Shown here piece after piece: positions 1-9,907 of a stretch of 64,000 bases of DNA (position 1 is its first letter; each line of letters starts with the position of its first letter). The DNA lies in NCBI GenBank assembly GCA_000333855.2, contig CM007318.1, forward strand, positions 1,414,205-1,478,204, written 5' to 3'. Position numbers and translations under genes: made by a program. Source of the stretch: Endotrypanum monterogeii (taxonomy: Eukaryota; Euglenozoa; Kinetoplastea; Trypanosomatida; Trypanosomatidae). Below the pieces are notes generated by a model. It saw nothing but the letters and a program-made list of their open reading frames with translations. It was not told where the DNA came from and made no database searches.

Positions 1-1243
1 TGTTTATCTTTTTAATTTGACATCTTCAGGGATGCGGTGGTGTAGAGTATTCAGCTACCCTTTGAAGAAATCCGTAATCCTTCGACAGGCTGTGTTATAT
101 GTAGACATGGTCTTCATACTTTCAGTTGCTATGAACTGCAGAGAAGACTTTTAGGGTGTTAATAAAAAGTACTTTTTCTCCCCTCTTTTTCCACTTTCTG
201 AAACTAGTCGCCTAGGTCGAAGTTTTCCCTGCCTGGGGCAACTCTGCTGTCGGTGCACATTGTTCTCCTCCTCACCTTTCACGAAAAAAAAAAAGGTATC
301 AGATGTTGTCATGGTTACTTGTGCTATAGGAAGATATTCGTACTCGATGAGTTTTTTTCATCGAGGCGGTGTTCACTTTCATAAAGCACAATAACGCCCA
401 GGTCACATAGCGGGACATCCACAACGGTGTTCGCCGCCAGGTGCTGCGACTGCTGTCACTGTCGCTATCGAAGGCGCTTCCATTCGTTTGTAAATTATTA
501 TTAATTTTGTTTCGTACGACCGTTTTCTGTTTTTTTGTTGTTTTTAGATCTTGACATGTGTAAAGATTTCTCAGAAGATACAAACAAAATACAAAAGAGG
601 TGCATCGGTGCTTTGCGAAAGCAACTTCGTTTTGTTTCGGCATATTGCGCGGAGCCTCCATCTTGCGTGCGGTAGTAGTAGGTGGCTAGGGACCATCATT
701 GGAGCTGCCTTGCAGGAATAGCGTCTCGTTTTCTTCCCTCATTCACTATCATTTCATATGTCCATCACCTTCTTCTTCCCGTTTTTTGTTTTCCTCAATT
801 GCTCGAATCCATCATTTTTTTTTTTTTGATGGCTGGCGTAGTCAACTCTGCGATCGCGTGCATATGTGCGCCACTTTTCTTCCTTTGTCATTCCTTTGCC
901 TTTTCGTTTTCTTTCCTTGTTTCTGTGCTTCTACGGGTGCATTTGTGTGTCTGTAGGCGCACTCGTGTGCTTCGCATGGCGTTACACGGGAGAGGCAGAA
1001 ACGTCTAAAAGAATTACTACCCCCCTTTTTTTCTGCTTCGTTCGCGTAAAAGTGGCGAGACACCCGAGGCGTGACACGACCCCTTGCGGCCACTCGTCTA
1101 TAGGCGTCGCAGAAGTCAACTAAAAAAAAAAAAGTATCCACAACGGTGACTCAGCGCGTTTGGGTGGTCGAGATCGTCTCCCAATTTGCACTGAAGCACA
1201 TTTCACTTTTCATTTTTATTATTATTATTATTATCAAAATCTC
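1..1243. other. Upstream spacer, no supported gene
   Basis: This is T-rich, low-complexity sequence with short open frames in several registers, none protein-like. It probably holds the 3' UTR of a gene left of the window and the 5' UTR of the HECT ligase. A C/T-rich tract near 1018-1045 followed by AG near 1051 is a possible trans-splice acceptor for that gene. An A-run lies at about 1122-1133 and ATT/TTA trinucleotides at about 1215-1233. Confidence 0.6.
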
Positions 1244-4200
1244 ATGTCCTCGCGTGTAGATATGAGAGCAGGTCTGGCCGACGAGGAGGCGTACGCGTCG
1301 CTGTTAGAAATCTGCACAGAGTTGATTATTGCCGAAGACACGGATGACGTGCCCTTGAAGCAACCGCTTCAAATGCTTCACGATCTCCTGAGCTGTGAGG
1401 ACCTCAGCGGCGACGCAACCGTTTTGTCTGTTCGTGCAGTTCGAATAATTATCGAGAGATTTATCTCTCCGCGTCCCCGAAAGGTGCGCTCGAAGCTCGT
1501 CGAATGTGTACAGTCGGCACTTGGGCGAGTGACTCGTATAATGAATGTTTTCCCCACGAGTGACGCTGATATGAGGTTCGTCCACACTAGGCGGTGGGAG
1601 CTGCAGGAGGAGTTGCTTCAGTGCATGTCTGCCGCTTCGAGGAGTACGGGAGTGGTCCAGGCTGCCCTGCCTTCTCTACAGGAACAGCTGAATTTTTGCA
1701 TCTCCGTAATGGATGTCTCGCTGGATATATGCGTGCAAGCACTGAGGATGTGCTGCATCTTCCTTCGTAGTTCAAAGATTACATCGCAACCGAGTTTGAT
1801 TGCCCAGATTCGCGACTTGTTTCGGAGCAGATTAATAGCACTGGAGTCTCTGGAGATGAATCAGGATTGGCTGCGGCTTCTTCGACATGTGACAGAGGTG
1901 GCAGTGACGCTCAGGGCGTATTTTAAACGATCTGAAGAGATCACAGAGGTAAAGAATGCGACCACGGAGAAGCAAAACCGCAAGCGGAGGCGCAGTGCTG
2001 CATCGATCTTTCCACATAAAGTGCCCGCGCCCGCCGCAGGAGATGATGATGGCCGTTGCGAGGGAGCTGATGAGGCCCTTGTTGTGCTTCGTCTCTGCCA
2101 GAGAGTGTGCGCGACACCGCGTCTTGACGATGCGTTTCGAAGCACCGTGTTCAGTTGTGCCAACGCTGTTCTCGCCGACGGATCGCGCATAGCAGGTGTT
2201 TCGGCTGACACCTGCATTCGCGTCGCAGCGGACCTCGCACGGGAGCTGACGCGCAATGCGCGCACTACTCTCACTATAGCGAATCCGTTTCTGAATCGTG
2301 ATGCCCTTTCGGGCGCTAACGACGGGTCTTCTTCAATTCCATTCGCAGATGTGGACGAGGAGGGTGGTGAGGACCGCCTGAGCAACGGCGAACACTCCAA
2401 GTGGCTTCTGCCAGAGCCGGAGTGGCCACTGCTGATTCTCATTGGGATTATATTAGCCGCAAAGAACCTCCCGACACCGAAGCACATGTGGTGGAAGGTG
2501 TCCGACGACGGTTATATGTCCAGGCGCTGTGAAGAAGACCGCGTGCACCTTACCAATGCTTTCTTTGCCGGTCAGGACGTCGTGGAATTTCATAGGCAGA
2601 AGACCCGCGTTCATCTCTCGGTGATGCGCGAGTTTATTCACCCTTTTGACCTTGGCTGGGGCGTCCTCTTCCAGCCAGTTCCGTTTGCGTACGTCTTGAC
2701 GGCATCCATGTCCATCGCGCCTTCTCTTCAATGCACGGCGTCACGTGCAACAGAGCTGGCCCTCGCACTTAGCAAGCATAACCTTGCTGCACTCTTGCAG
2801 CACCTTCAGGTCGCCTGTCATAGCGATGGTGGGGTTGGTGCTTACGCTCAGGCTGTGGTGCTGCAGGTGTTGATGATTGCTGGACCTCACGGAAAGGACG
2901 CGACACATGCTGCACTTCGAAGTTTTTTGGTGGACGCCCCCACGCCGCTGATCGAGCAGGTCTCGGAAGCCCTTGTGCGACACGACAAGGCCTGGGTGGG
3001 CACGCTACTCGATGCTGGTGTAACGGAGACAATATTGCACCGCGGTGTGTCGGTGACTTCCGTACGGAGCCCCGTGCTGAAAATTTTACGCAGTGAGGCC
3101 GCCAGCTTACCCTCGACGCCACCGCTTCTGCCGAGATCTGAGCTTTCAAAGATGAGTCCGTCGGAGCTGCGGTATATTTTGAGGAGTGGTGACAGAAGTG
3201 ATGTCAAGGGGCTTCTGGAGGCACTCTCATTCTCAACGGCGTGTTCGTGGGACACCGAGGCATGCAGAGAAACGGTTTTTGAGCTGGCGGGAACTGCCGG
3301 AACCACCTACGCGACGCCGGTCAGATGGGCTCGGCAACTGGAGAATCTACTTACAGGATTGGTGGTGAGGCGGTTGCAGGACGCAGTCCTTTCCTTCCAG
3401 CAGCCGAGAACGCTCAAACAAATTGTCGAGGAAGAGGATGTGGTGGAAATTATTGTCTGCGACCGAGGTCGTTCTGGTCAGTTCACCTGCCCAGCTCATC
3501 ACCCCCTCCATCATCATCACAGCTGCAACTGGAAGTGTGATGAGTGTAGCACGAGTGGTCTTGAGGATGCGTGGTCTTGCCGAGTGTGTGACTACGACCT
3601 CTGCGCCCGATGTGCGAGGGCACACTGTAACCGCACAAACGGTGCCGTGACGGCAACAGTGCGAGATCTCTTGAACGGACAGCGGGGCCCCGCTGACAAG
3701 TCAACAAGGGGTCATGGATTACTCGAACAAGCCGTCTGTTTCACCGAAGAAAGGGGCCTTATCTCAAATGCTATGCCGCTCGCTGGCCTGCACGGGCAAA
3801 CGGTCCATCTTAGTCAGGTCTACAGAACTTGTCCTTGTGGACTCGTCTCCCCTGAATGTGCGATGGCCCCTGATGTGCCGGGAGCGATAGACATCTCCCT
3901 TCTTGGCACGCTTCTTTCTTCGTTTGGCCGCGCCTGTGGGCAAGACGTTGGCGTACAGCGGTGCCTTTTAAAGGCGTACGAGAGTGCTGGGATTTTCGTT
4001 TTTCTTGGCGGTGCCCGGGCGATTCCCGAGGAGCTTCGCTCATTGACCAAACACTTGGCCCCTCACCTACCGCTGTCAGTGAAACATCTCATTACACGTT
4101 ATGTCACGACAGACTGCCGACGCTTTGCATTCCAGCTGCTACATGATCAGGAGGCGACTGTGATGTCGACAAACACCGGTGTCGCACCGTCTTCCTCGAA

Positions 4201-5311
4201 ACTAGATAAGGTGAATGTGCCGCGAAGTGACACATCAAGGCTGCTCGATGTCCTGCACAACACTTTCTGCAGCCTTCCGTCACCGTTAGTGAAGCTAGAC
4301 TTCACCTTCGAGGGGGAGGAGGGATTTGGTAGCGGTCCCTCACAGGAGGTGTACACAGAGCTCTCAGCTTACTTCCGCGCGGAGCCGAATTTTTGGTTCG
4401 TCACCGAAGATGACGGCGGGGCAGATCCAGTGACGTTGGCATTCCCGACTGCCAAAGCCCTTTTTCTCAAAGAGTTTTTTGTTCTTGGCGCCGCGTGCGC
4501 TCGCTCCTTCATGGACGAGTACCGTATGGACATTGATCTGCTGCCGCAGGCGTGGCCGCTGCTGATGCTGCCTTCTCTGGGACATCCCTTGCCTCAAAAG
4601 GGTGGAAAGCGCACGTCACTCCGTGCCATGTCTGTAGTCGCCCTGATGAATCTGCTGGAAGTCTTGGACCCGTCGTTGCACCGAAGCTTTGCGCAGCTGC
4701 GTGGTACACCTGAGGCTGAACTGGCAGCAATGGAGCTGGAGATGGACGATGGAACTCCCCTCAAAAGCCATGTCGACCTGGAGAAACACATTCAGCTCAC
4801 AGTCTCTGCCCGGTTTGAGGTGTCGCTAGAAAACTTGCGACAGTTCCGGTTGGGGTTACTTTCCGTACTGGAGCTGGAAGCACTGTGGTGTCTGAGCAAT
4901 GAAGAGTGCAGTGCGCTACTCTGTGGCTCTGATGCGCTGGGCGACGGTCCCCTCTTCACAGAGGAGGAGCTCCACGCCCAGACGACACCGGGCAACGGCT
5001 ACTGCAGTGACAGCGTCCACGTAAAAATGATCATCTCCATCGTTGGGGGCGAGTTTTCTCGCGCCCAGCAGCGTGACTTTCTTGAGTTCCTGACAGGGTC
5101 GCCTCGACTTCCCTTTAACGGTTTGGCCGGTCTCGGTCGCCCCATTACTGTTGCCATGAAGGATATGGAGGATAAAAAAGAACAGACCCTTCCCTCATGC
5201 AACACCTGTTTCCTGTACCTGAAGGTGCCACCTTACACCACACGCGAAATCATGAAGGAAAGGCTACTCTTTGCCGTGACAGAAGGGCGTCGCAACTACA
5301 GTCTCTCGTAG
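1244..5311 (+). CDS. HECT-type E3 ubiquitin-protein ligase with internal zinc finger
   Basis: Predicted E3 ligase of 1355 residues that accepts ubiquitin on a catalytic cysteine and passes it to substrate. The C-terminal third is a HECT domain: the N-lobe entry motif FEGEEGFGSGPSQEVY is near residue 1023 and the end carries LPSCNTCFLYLKVPP with the likely catalytic Cys1322, 34 residues from the C-terminus as is normal. Near residues 749-800 a Cys/His-rich segment (HPLHHHHSCNWKCDEC, then WSCRVCDYDLCARC) resembles a ZZ or C1-like zinc finger. The N-terminal half is helical and unrecognised, with a basic patch (KQNRKRRRS). The open frame continues upstream to 1160 only through a TTG, so the ATG at 1244 is chosen. 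The overall architecture recalls large HECT ligases of the TRIP12/HERC type, but I cannot assign orthology. Substrate unknown. Confidence 0.93.
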   Translation: MSSRVDMRAGLADEEAYASLLEICTELIIAEDTDDVPLKQPLQMLHDLLSCEDLSGDATVLSVRAVRIIIERFISPRPRKVRSKLVECVQSALGRVTRIMNVFPTSDADMRFVHTRRWELQEELLQCMSAASRSTGVVQAALPSLQEQLNFCISVMDVSLDICVQALRMCCIFLRSSKITSQPSLIAQIRDLFRSRLIALESLEMNQDWLRLLRHVTEVAVTLRAYFKRSEEITEVKNATTEKQNRKRRRSAASIFPHKVPAPAAGDDDGRCEGADEALVVLRLCQRVCATPRLDDAFRSTVFSCANAVLADGSRIAGVSADTCIRVAADLARELTRNARTTLTIANPFLNRDALSGANDGSSSIPFADVDEEGGEDRLSNGEHSKWLLPEPEWPLLILIGIILAAKNLPTPKHMWWKVSDDGYMSRRCEEDRVHLTNAFFAGQDVVEFHRQKTRVHLSVMREFIHPFDLGWGVLFQPVPFAYVLTASMSIAPSLQCTASRATELALALSKHNLAALLQHLQVACHSDGGVGAYAQAVVLQVLMIAGPHGKDATHAALRSFLVDAPTPLIEQVSEALVRHDKAWVGTLLDAGVTETILHRGVSVTSVRSPVLKILRSEAASLPSTPPLLPRSELSKMSPSELRYILRSGDRSDVKGLLEALSFSTACSWDTEACRETVFELAGTAGTTYATPVRWARQLENLLTGLVVRRLQDAVLSFQQPRTLKQIVEEEDVVEIIVCDRGRSGQFTCPAHHPLHHHHSCNWKCDECSTSGLEDAWSCRVCDYDLCARCARAHCNRTNGAVTATVRDLLNGQRGPADKSTRGHGLLEQAVCFTEERGLISNAMPLAGLHGQTVHLSQVYRTCPCGLVSPECAMAPDVPGAIDISLLGTLLSSFGRACGQDVGVQRCLLKAYESAGIFVFLGGARAIPEELRSLTKHLAPHLPLSVKHLITRYVTTDCRRFAFQLLHDQEATVMSTNTGVAPSSSKLDKVNVPRSDTSRLLDVLHNTFCSLPSPLVKLDFTFEGEEGFGSGPSQEVYTELSAYFRAEPNFWFVTEDDGGADPVTLAFPTAKALFLKEFFVLGAACARSFMDEYRMDIDLLPQAWPLLMLPSLGHPLPQKGGKRTSLRAMSVVALMNLLEVLDPSLHRSFAQLRGTPEAELAAMELEMDDGTPLKSHVDLEKHIQLTVSARFEVSLENLRQFRLGLLSVLELEALWCLSNEECSALLCGSDALGDGPLFTEEELHAQTTPGNGYCSDSVHVKMIISIVGGEFSRAQQRDFLEFLTGSPRLPFNGLAGLGRPITVAMKDMEDKKEQTLPSCNTCFLYLKVPPYTTREIMKERLLFAVTEGRRNYSLS

Positions 5312-6172
5312 GCGCCACCGAATCTATTGCTCTCTCTTGACGTTTGTGGATGTAGGGAAAAGGTCTCTTGTGGATATACCTGGAATGACAGTACACTCGT
5401 GACGTAGCGAGTGGCATAAATGATACCGCTTTCGCTATAGGTGCTGAATACCTATTCGCTTCGTTTTTTCTGCGTATCTGTCTTTTTTTTTTTTGGTATT
5501 TCAAGTAGACTTTCTAATAATTCCCCCCCCCCTCACATACACACACGCGCACATATTTCACTTCATCTTCACCCTCTTTTGGTGTACCTCGACGTTTTTT
5601 TATATATAATATTTTTGTCTTTTTTTTGTACGGCTAACAGTTGCGCATTCTTTCTCCAAGATCTGCGCGACGCTCATTAAGAGGGAAAGGAAGGTAACCA
5701 AAAAAACAACAACTGAAATGTGATCTCGATGCCCAAAGGCCGAGACGACGGTAATCCGTACGCTTATGTTGCAGCCGCCACACACTCTCTTGTATAGCGC
5801 AGAGGTTTCTCCTGGTCTTTCTCACTCGCTGTGCTTTCATTCTCCTCGTCGTCGTCTAGGGGGTGCGATGGGGGTCGCTCCTACAGGGCTTTATACAAAC
5901 GGTTTACGTTTTTATAATGTGTCTACAGTAGGTGCAGCGCAGAGTTTCGATACGAAGTGCCACAGCTGAGGTTTCCCTGTGTATGAATTAGATGTGACGT
6001 GGGTGTCGAAGAGGCACTTTTCACATAATTCAAGCCAATGACTGTGCTGTTGTACCTTGTGGGTGCTGGCTGTGTGCGCTCTCTATCTTCTCTCTATTGA
6101 TGCACCAGCACCTTCACATTTAAAAATCTCTCCTACACTCACTAATTTTTTTAAAATAAATATTCCGCTGTG

Positions 6173-6175
<3 letters not shown>

Positions 6176-6205
<30 letters not shown>
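6176..6205. repeat. (AT)15 microsatellite
   Basis: Uninterrupted AT dinucleotide tract of about 30 bases in the spacer before AP-1 gamma. Confidence 0.95.
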
Positions 6206-6208
<3 letters not shown>

Positions 6209-6345
6209 TCAAAGAGTGGATTACCCTCCTGCCAAGTTAGCGAACAAAACGATTGAGTTGATTTGATCCAATCTCTGCGAAGGACAGGCGTCAGTGCAAA
6301 ACTTTTCTCTGCGCATTAACAGGCACCCGCAGCATACACGCAGAT

Positions 6346-6349
<4 letters not shown>

Positions 6350-6393
<44 letters not shown>
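6350..6393. repeat. (AT)22 microsatellite
   Basis: Uninterrupted AT dinucleotide tract of about 44 bases, followed at about 6415-6429 by a short GT tract. It lies 75 bases before the assembly gap. Confidence 0.95.
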
Positions 6394-6397
<4 letters not shown>

Positions 6398-6468
6398 CGT
6401 GCGTAGTTATTGTAGTGTGTGTGTGTGTTGTCGTTGTTTCGTCCTCCTCCTAGTAGGTAGTAAGTAAA

Positions 6469-6670
6469 NNNNNNNNNNNNNNNNNNNNNNNNNNNNNNNN
6501 NNNNNNNNNNNNNNNNNNNNNNNNNNNNNNNNNNNNNNNNNNNNNNNNNNNNNNNNNNNNNNNNNNNNNNNNNNNNNNNNNNNNNNNNNNNNNNNNNNNN
6601 NNNNNNNNNNNNNNNNNNNNNNNNNNNNNNNNNNNNNNNNNNNNNNNNNNNNNNNNNNNNNNNNNNNNNN
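6469..6670. other. Assembly gap (202 N)
   Basis: Run of undetermined bases, flanked on both sides by simple repeats. The first 31 resolved bases on its right side nearly duplicate coding sequence of the downstream AP-1 gamma gene, so this junction should be treated as unreliable. Confidence 0.98.
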
Positions 6671-6701
6671 TGGAGGTTCGAACCTTTACCGTACTAGTAT
6701 C
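6671..6701 (+). repeat. Near-copy of AP-1 gamma coding sequence at gap edge
   Basis: This stretch matches 9210-9239, inside the AP-1 gamma ear domain, base for base except for two single inserted bases (a G near 6680 and a T near 6692). Similarity stops abruptly at 6701. It could be a chimeric or low-quality read end used in gap closure, or a true small duplication. Confidence 0.85.
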
Positions 6702-6737
6702 CTGCTGTACCGTACATACGCCTTGGTCGTACAGCAG
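6702..6737. repeat. 9-bp inverted repeat
   Basis: CTGCTGTAC at 6702-6710 is the exact reverse complement of GTACAGCAG at 6729-6737, with an 18-base loop. It sits just after the gap-edge duplicate and before an AT tract. No function can be assigned. Confidence 0.7.
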
Positions 6738-6788
6738 TATATATATATATATATGTCTGTGTGTATTTGTATGTGTGTGTGTGTGTCT
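6738..6788. repeat. Compound (TA)n / (TG)n microsatellite
   Basis: A TA tract of about 18 bases followed by an imperfect TG-rich tract, upstream of AP-1 gamma. Confidence 0.9.
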
Positions 6789-6900
6789 GTTTTTGCCTCC
6801 CTCCATTGGTGAAGTAAGAAAATCCTCTATCGTCTGCGACATTCCCCCCCCCCCCCCATCCTGGAAAAAAAAAGAAGCTTAAGGAACGTTTTTTTGCCAA

Positions 6901-9390
6901 ATGTCGTCGATGGATTCGATGCGGCTGCAGGCGGCCATTCGCCTCATTCGACAGTGCAAAAACACTGAAGAAGAGCGATCCAACGTGAAGATCATTTGCG
7001 CGCAGCTTCGGAAGGGTTTCTTGAACGCAAAGCCCTACATCCGAGTGCGGTACATGCTTATACTGCTTTATATTCGCATGCTTGGGTACCCCACTGAGTT
7101 TGCGCACATGGAGGTGTTAAATCTTTTGTCGCAGACCGATTTCTCTGGTGTCCGTATTGGCTATCTTGCTTTACAGCTCCTCTTCAACGAGAGCGACGAA
7201 GTACTGACACTTGTAGAGAACCGCATGATGGCTCACCTCAACGTCAGCGAATCTCTCCGGGGTGTATCACACGAGCAATTCTCCCTTATTGGCGTATCGT
7301 TGAATGCAGCAGCCAACATAGCCAGCGAGGACATGTGTCGCGATCTTCTCAGCTCTATCCTGCGTCTACTTCAGGGCACCCCGCAGCCACTCCGCAGCAA
7401 AGCCGCCTTAGCGGCGCTGCGAGTTGTCCGCAAGGCCCCGGATCAGGCGGGGTACATTTTAGAGCACTGTACGGGACTCTTTGATAGCAGCAACGAGTCT
7501 CTGATGTGTATGCTGACACTCGTGATTGAATGCCTCCAGACAGAGGCCGGTGCGAAGATGATTGGAACCTTCCGAAAGCACGCCATAGGCGCTGTGCGGG
7601 CGCTCAAGGGTCTAGCGCTTTCACCTCGCTTCACCGACGAGGACGTCAACGGCATCACGGACCCCTTTTTGCAGGTGAAGTTGCTGCATTTCATGCGCAT
7701 TATAGGTGCGGGCAGCGACGTCACTTCAGAAGCCTTGAACGATGTTCTTGCGCAGGTGATCACAAACACGGAAACCTCTCACAACGTGGCGAATGCAGTA
7801 CTCTATGAATGTGTGCGGACGATAAACGCCATCGAGAGCGATGATGGCCTTCGAACGCTCGCCGTCAACACGATCAGCAGGTTTCTCGACTCTGTGAAGG
7901 ATAACAATCTTCGTTTCGTTGCACTCGAGACGCTGCTGATGTATTCGAAGAAAGACTTCAACGCCGTGGTGCACCACCAGACGACTATTTTGGAATGCCT
8001 GCGCGATAATGACATCTCCATCCGCCGTCGTGCGCTGGAATTGACCGTGACGCTCATCACAGTAGACAACGTTCGGCTTCTCGTACCGGACCTGATCACG
8101 TACCTCTCCCTCTGTGGAGAAGAAATGAGGAGTGATGTAGCACGACACATAGCAGATGTGATTGAAACAAATTTCCCTAGTGACATTTGGCGCGTAGATT
8201 ATTCCATCCGTTTTCTCAAGGTGGCGAAGCAACATGCTCCGCTGGACTTTGGCCGTCGTCTGCTCGTGCTCCTCTCGAATGAACAGAAAGATGTGCAGGC
8301 GCGCGCAGTTGAGGCGCTGTGGGAGGAAGCGTCGTACCCGTTCGACGCCCTGCACCAATCTCGCAAGGCGTATTTCATGGTCGCGCTGTGGTGCCTAGGC
8401 GAGTACGTAGAGCTTTTGCTGGATAAGGTGAAGGGGCTGACGGGTGCCGACGTGGCGACCTGCATTAGCAATATCACAACAAACACCAACTTCACGTTAA
8501 TCAAGCAATACGGGCTCACGGCGTTGATGAAGGTAGCGACGAAGTGCCCCGATGCCAAGTCTCATGCTATCGCCACATTTGCCAGCAATATGACAAGCAT
8601 GGACGTCGAGCTGCAGCAGCGGTCATGCGAGTACACAGCGTTATTAACAGATTTTCCGCAGGAGGCCTCGTTTAGTTTTGGTCCCATGCCAGCCATCTGC
8701 CTCGAAGAAAACGTTGTAAAGCCAGTCGAGGTTGTGTCACTGACGCGAGCACAGCTGCAGCAGGAGACGGCCAACACTCTGGACGATCTCTTCAACTTCG
8801 ACGGTGTCAGCAAGTCTGACCCCCCGGCCACGGACATGTTTAGCACACTCTCCGAATCGCCTTCTCAGGTCGCGCAATCGGCTGCTGTAGTCTCTGTCCC
8901 CCTAAATGCATCGCAGAGCTCACCGAACACCGCTAATCCTTTTGAGGATCTTTTTGACGGCTCGGGGTGCGCACCGGCTGCATCGGAGCCGCCACGGGCG
9001 GCGGGAACGAGTGCCGATTCCGTAGCAGCGCAGCCTCGGGTGATGAATGGCGTCACTGGTGTGTGTGTCTTTAACTGCGCTGACATCAAGGTACTGCTAT
9101 CGGGGAAGATGGAAGGCACCACCATCTTCGCAGATCTTGTATTGCAGTCGAACCTCATCGAGGAGATTGAGCAGCTCAATTTGAGCGTTTCTGTGCTTCG
9201 AATGTGCGCTGTGGAGGTTCAACCTTTACCGACTAGTATCATTCCCTTTGGGTCAGCTACACAGCACCTAAAGGTGGACAACTCACAGAACACGGCCAAA
9301 CCGCGTACCTTGGCTTTGCGCGTCAAACTATCGTATTCTGTTCACGACCAGGCTCGTGAGCAAACATTTCAGGTATCCCAAGAGCTCTAG
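6901..9390 (+). CDS. AP-1 complex subunit gamma (gamma-adaptin)
   Basis: Large subunit of the clathrin adaptor AP-1, which selects cargo at the trans-Golgi and endosomes. The 829-residue protein has the adaptin trunk (about 1-590) beginning with the signature IRQCKNTEEERSNVKII and the segment GYLALQLLFNE. A linker of about 610-715 follows, with acidic/aromatic short motifs (DDLFNFDG near 628, NPFEDLFDG near 679) of the kind that bind clathrin or accessory proteins. A C-terminal beta-rich ear domain of about 717-829 completes it. Length and domain order fit gamma-adaptin rather than alpha, delta or epsilon. The start is a clear ATG, preceded by an A-run and a C-run. The other AP-1 subunits are not in this window. 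A fragment of its ear-domain coding sequence recurs at the edge of the gap at 6671. Confidence 0.93.
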   Translation: MSSMDSMRLQAAIRLIRQCKNTEEERSNVKIICAQLRKGFLNAKPYIRVRYMLILLYIRMLGYPTEFAHMEVLNLLSQTDFSGVRIGYLALQLLFNESDEVLTLVENRMMAHLNVSESLRGVSHEQFSLIGVSLNAAANIASEDMCRDLLSSILRLLQGTPQPLRSKAALAALRVVRKAPDQAGYILEHCTGLFDSSNESLMCMLTLVIECLQTEAGAKMIGTFRKHAIGAVRALKGLALSPRFTDEDVNGITDPFLQVKLLHFMRIIGAGSDVTSEALNDVLAQVITNTETSHNVANAVLYECVRTINAIESDDGLRTLAVNTISRFLDSVKDNNLRFVALETLLMYSKKDFNAVVHHQTTILECLRDNDISIRRRALELTVTLITVDNVRLLVPDLITYLSLCGEEMRSDVARHIADVIETNFPSDIWRVDYSIRFLKVAKQHAPLDFGRRLLVLLSNEQKDVQARAVEALWEEASYPFDALHQSRKAYFMVALWCLGEYVELLLDKVKGLTGADVATCISNITTNTNFTLIKQYGLTALMKVATKCPDAKSHAIATFASNMTSMDVELQQRSCEYTALLTDFPQEASFSFGPMPAICLEENVVKPVEVVSLTRAQLQQETANTLDDLFNFDGVSKSDPPATDMFSTLSESPSQVAQSAAVVSVPLNASQSSPNTANPFEDLFDGSGCAPAASEPPRAAGTSADSVAAQPRVMNGVTGVCVFNCADIKVLLSGKMEGTTIFADLVLQSNLIEEIEQLNLSVSVLRMCAVEVQPLPTSIIPFGSATQHLKVDNSQNTAKPRTLALRVKLSYSVHDQAREQTFQVSQEL

Positions 9391-9881
9391 CTGCGCGATG
9401 GAATCGCTGCGCGAGGCATGTTCTGTTTGTACATTCCTGTCATATGTTTCCAGTGTGAAGGAGTTGGGGGTGGTGGTGATGGGAGGAGGGAGGGGGTCAC
9501 GGACCCCGAATATAAGGTTTAGTGCACACAACACGATGAGAGTCATCTCTGAGTGGATGTCGATCATATTCTCCTTTTCGCCGCTGGTGCGTTTCTTTCG
9601 CGCCTTCTCTGCGAGAGGGATGGAGGCGGGGGAGGGCAAGGCAGACTTACTTGCCCGCCCCCGTATCCACGAGCCATGGACTCTGCCCGTTTTTTTCCGT
9701 CCTCATAGCCTTTTCGACGACCTGCGGATGTTGTGTCATTCCTATGTGCAACGAGAGGAAGTCGTTATGTAGCGGGCTGTTGATGTTGTTCTTGTCAGGA
9801 AAACACTCCTTAGGAGGTCGCTGCCGATACCAGTGCTCACGTTCTTCTCCCCTTCCCCTTCCATACTCCCACAATCCTCTG

Positions 9882-9907
9882 CCCCCCCCCCCCCCCCCGG
9901 GGGGGGG
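9882..9907. repeat. C17-G9 homopolymer palindrome
   Basis: Seventeen C residues are immediately followed by nine G residues, giving a potential perfect 9-bp GC stem. Such blocks are prone to polymerase and sequencing errors, so the length is uncertain. Confidence 0.9.

Larger units (their letters stand above)
5312..6900. other. Spacer with microsatellites and assembly gap
   Basis: Intergenic sequence between the HECT ligase and AP-1 gamma. It holds T-runs, two long (AT)n tracts, a GT tract, a 202-base gap of N, a short inverted repeat at 6702-6737 and a C-run at about 6846-6858. No open frame here is protein-like. Confidence 0.75.

Noticed and set aside
2..154. Frame open from the window's left edge
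   Set aside because: About 50 codons of AT-rich sequence without protein character; cannot be told from 3' UTR.
6672..6690. GGTTCGAACC next to the gap looks like a tRNA B box
   Set aside because: The flanking bases do not give a good T-arm stem, and the stretch is explained by its match to AP-1 gamma coding sequence, which lacks one of these bases.
9356..9772. 138-codon frame at the AP-1 gamma 3' end
   Set aside because: Begins with GTG inside AP-1 gamma and continues through 3' UTR; no domain character.
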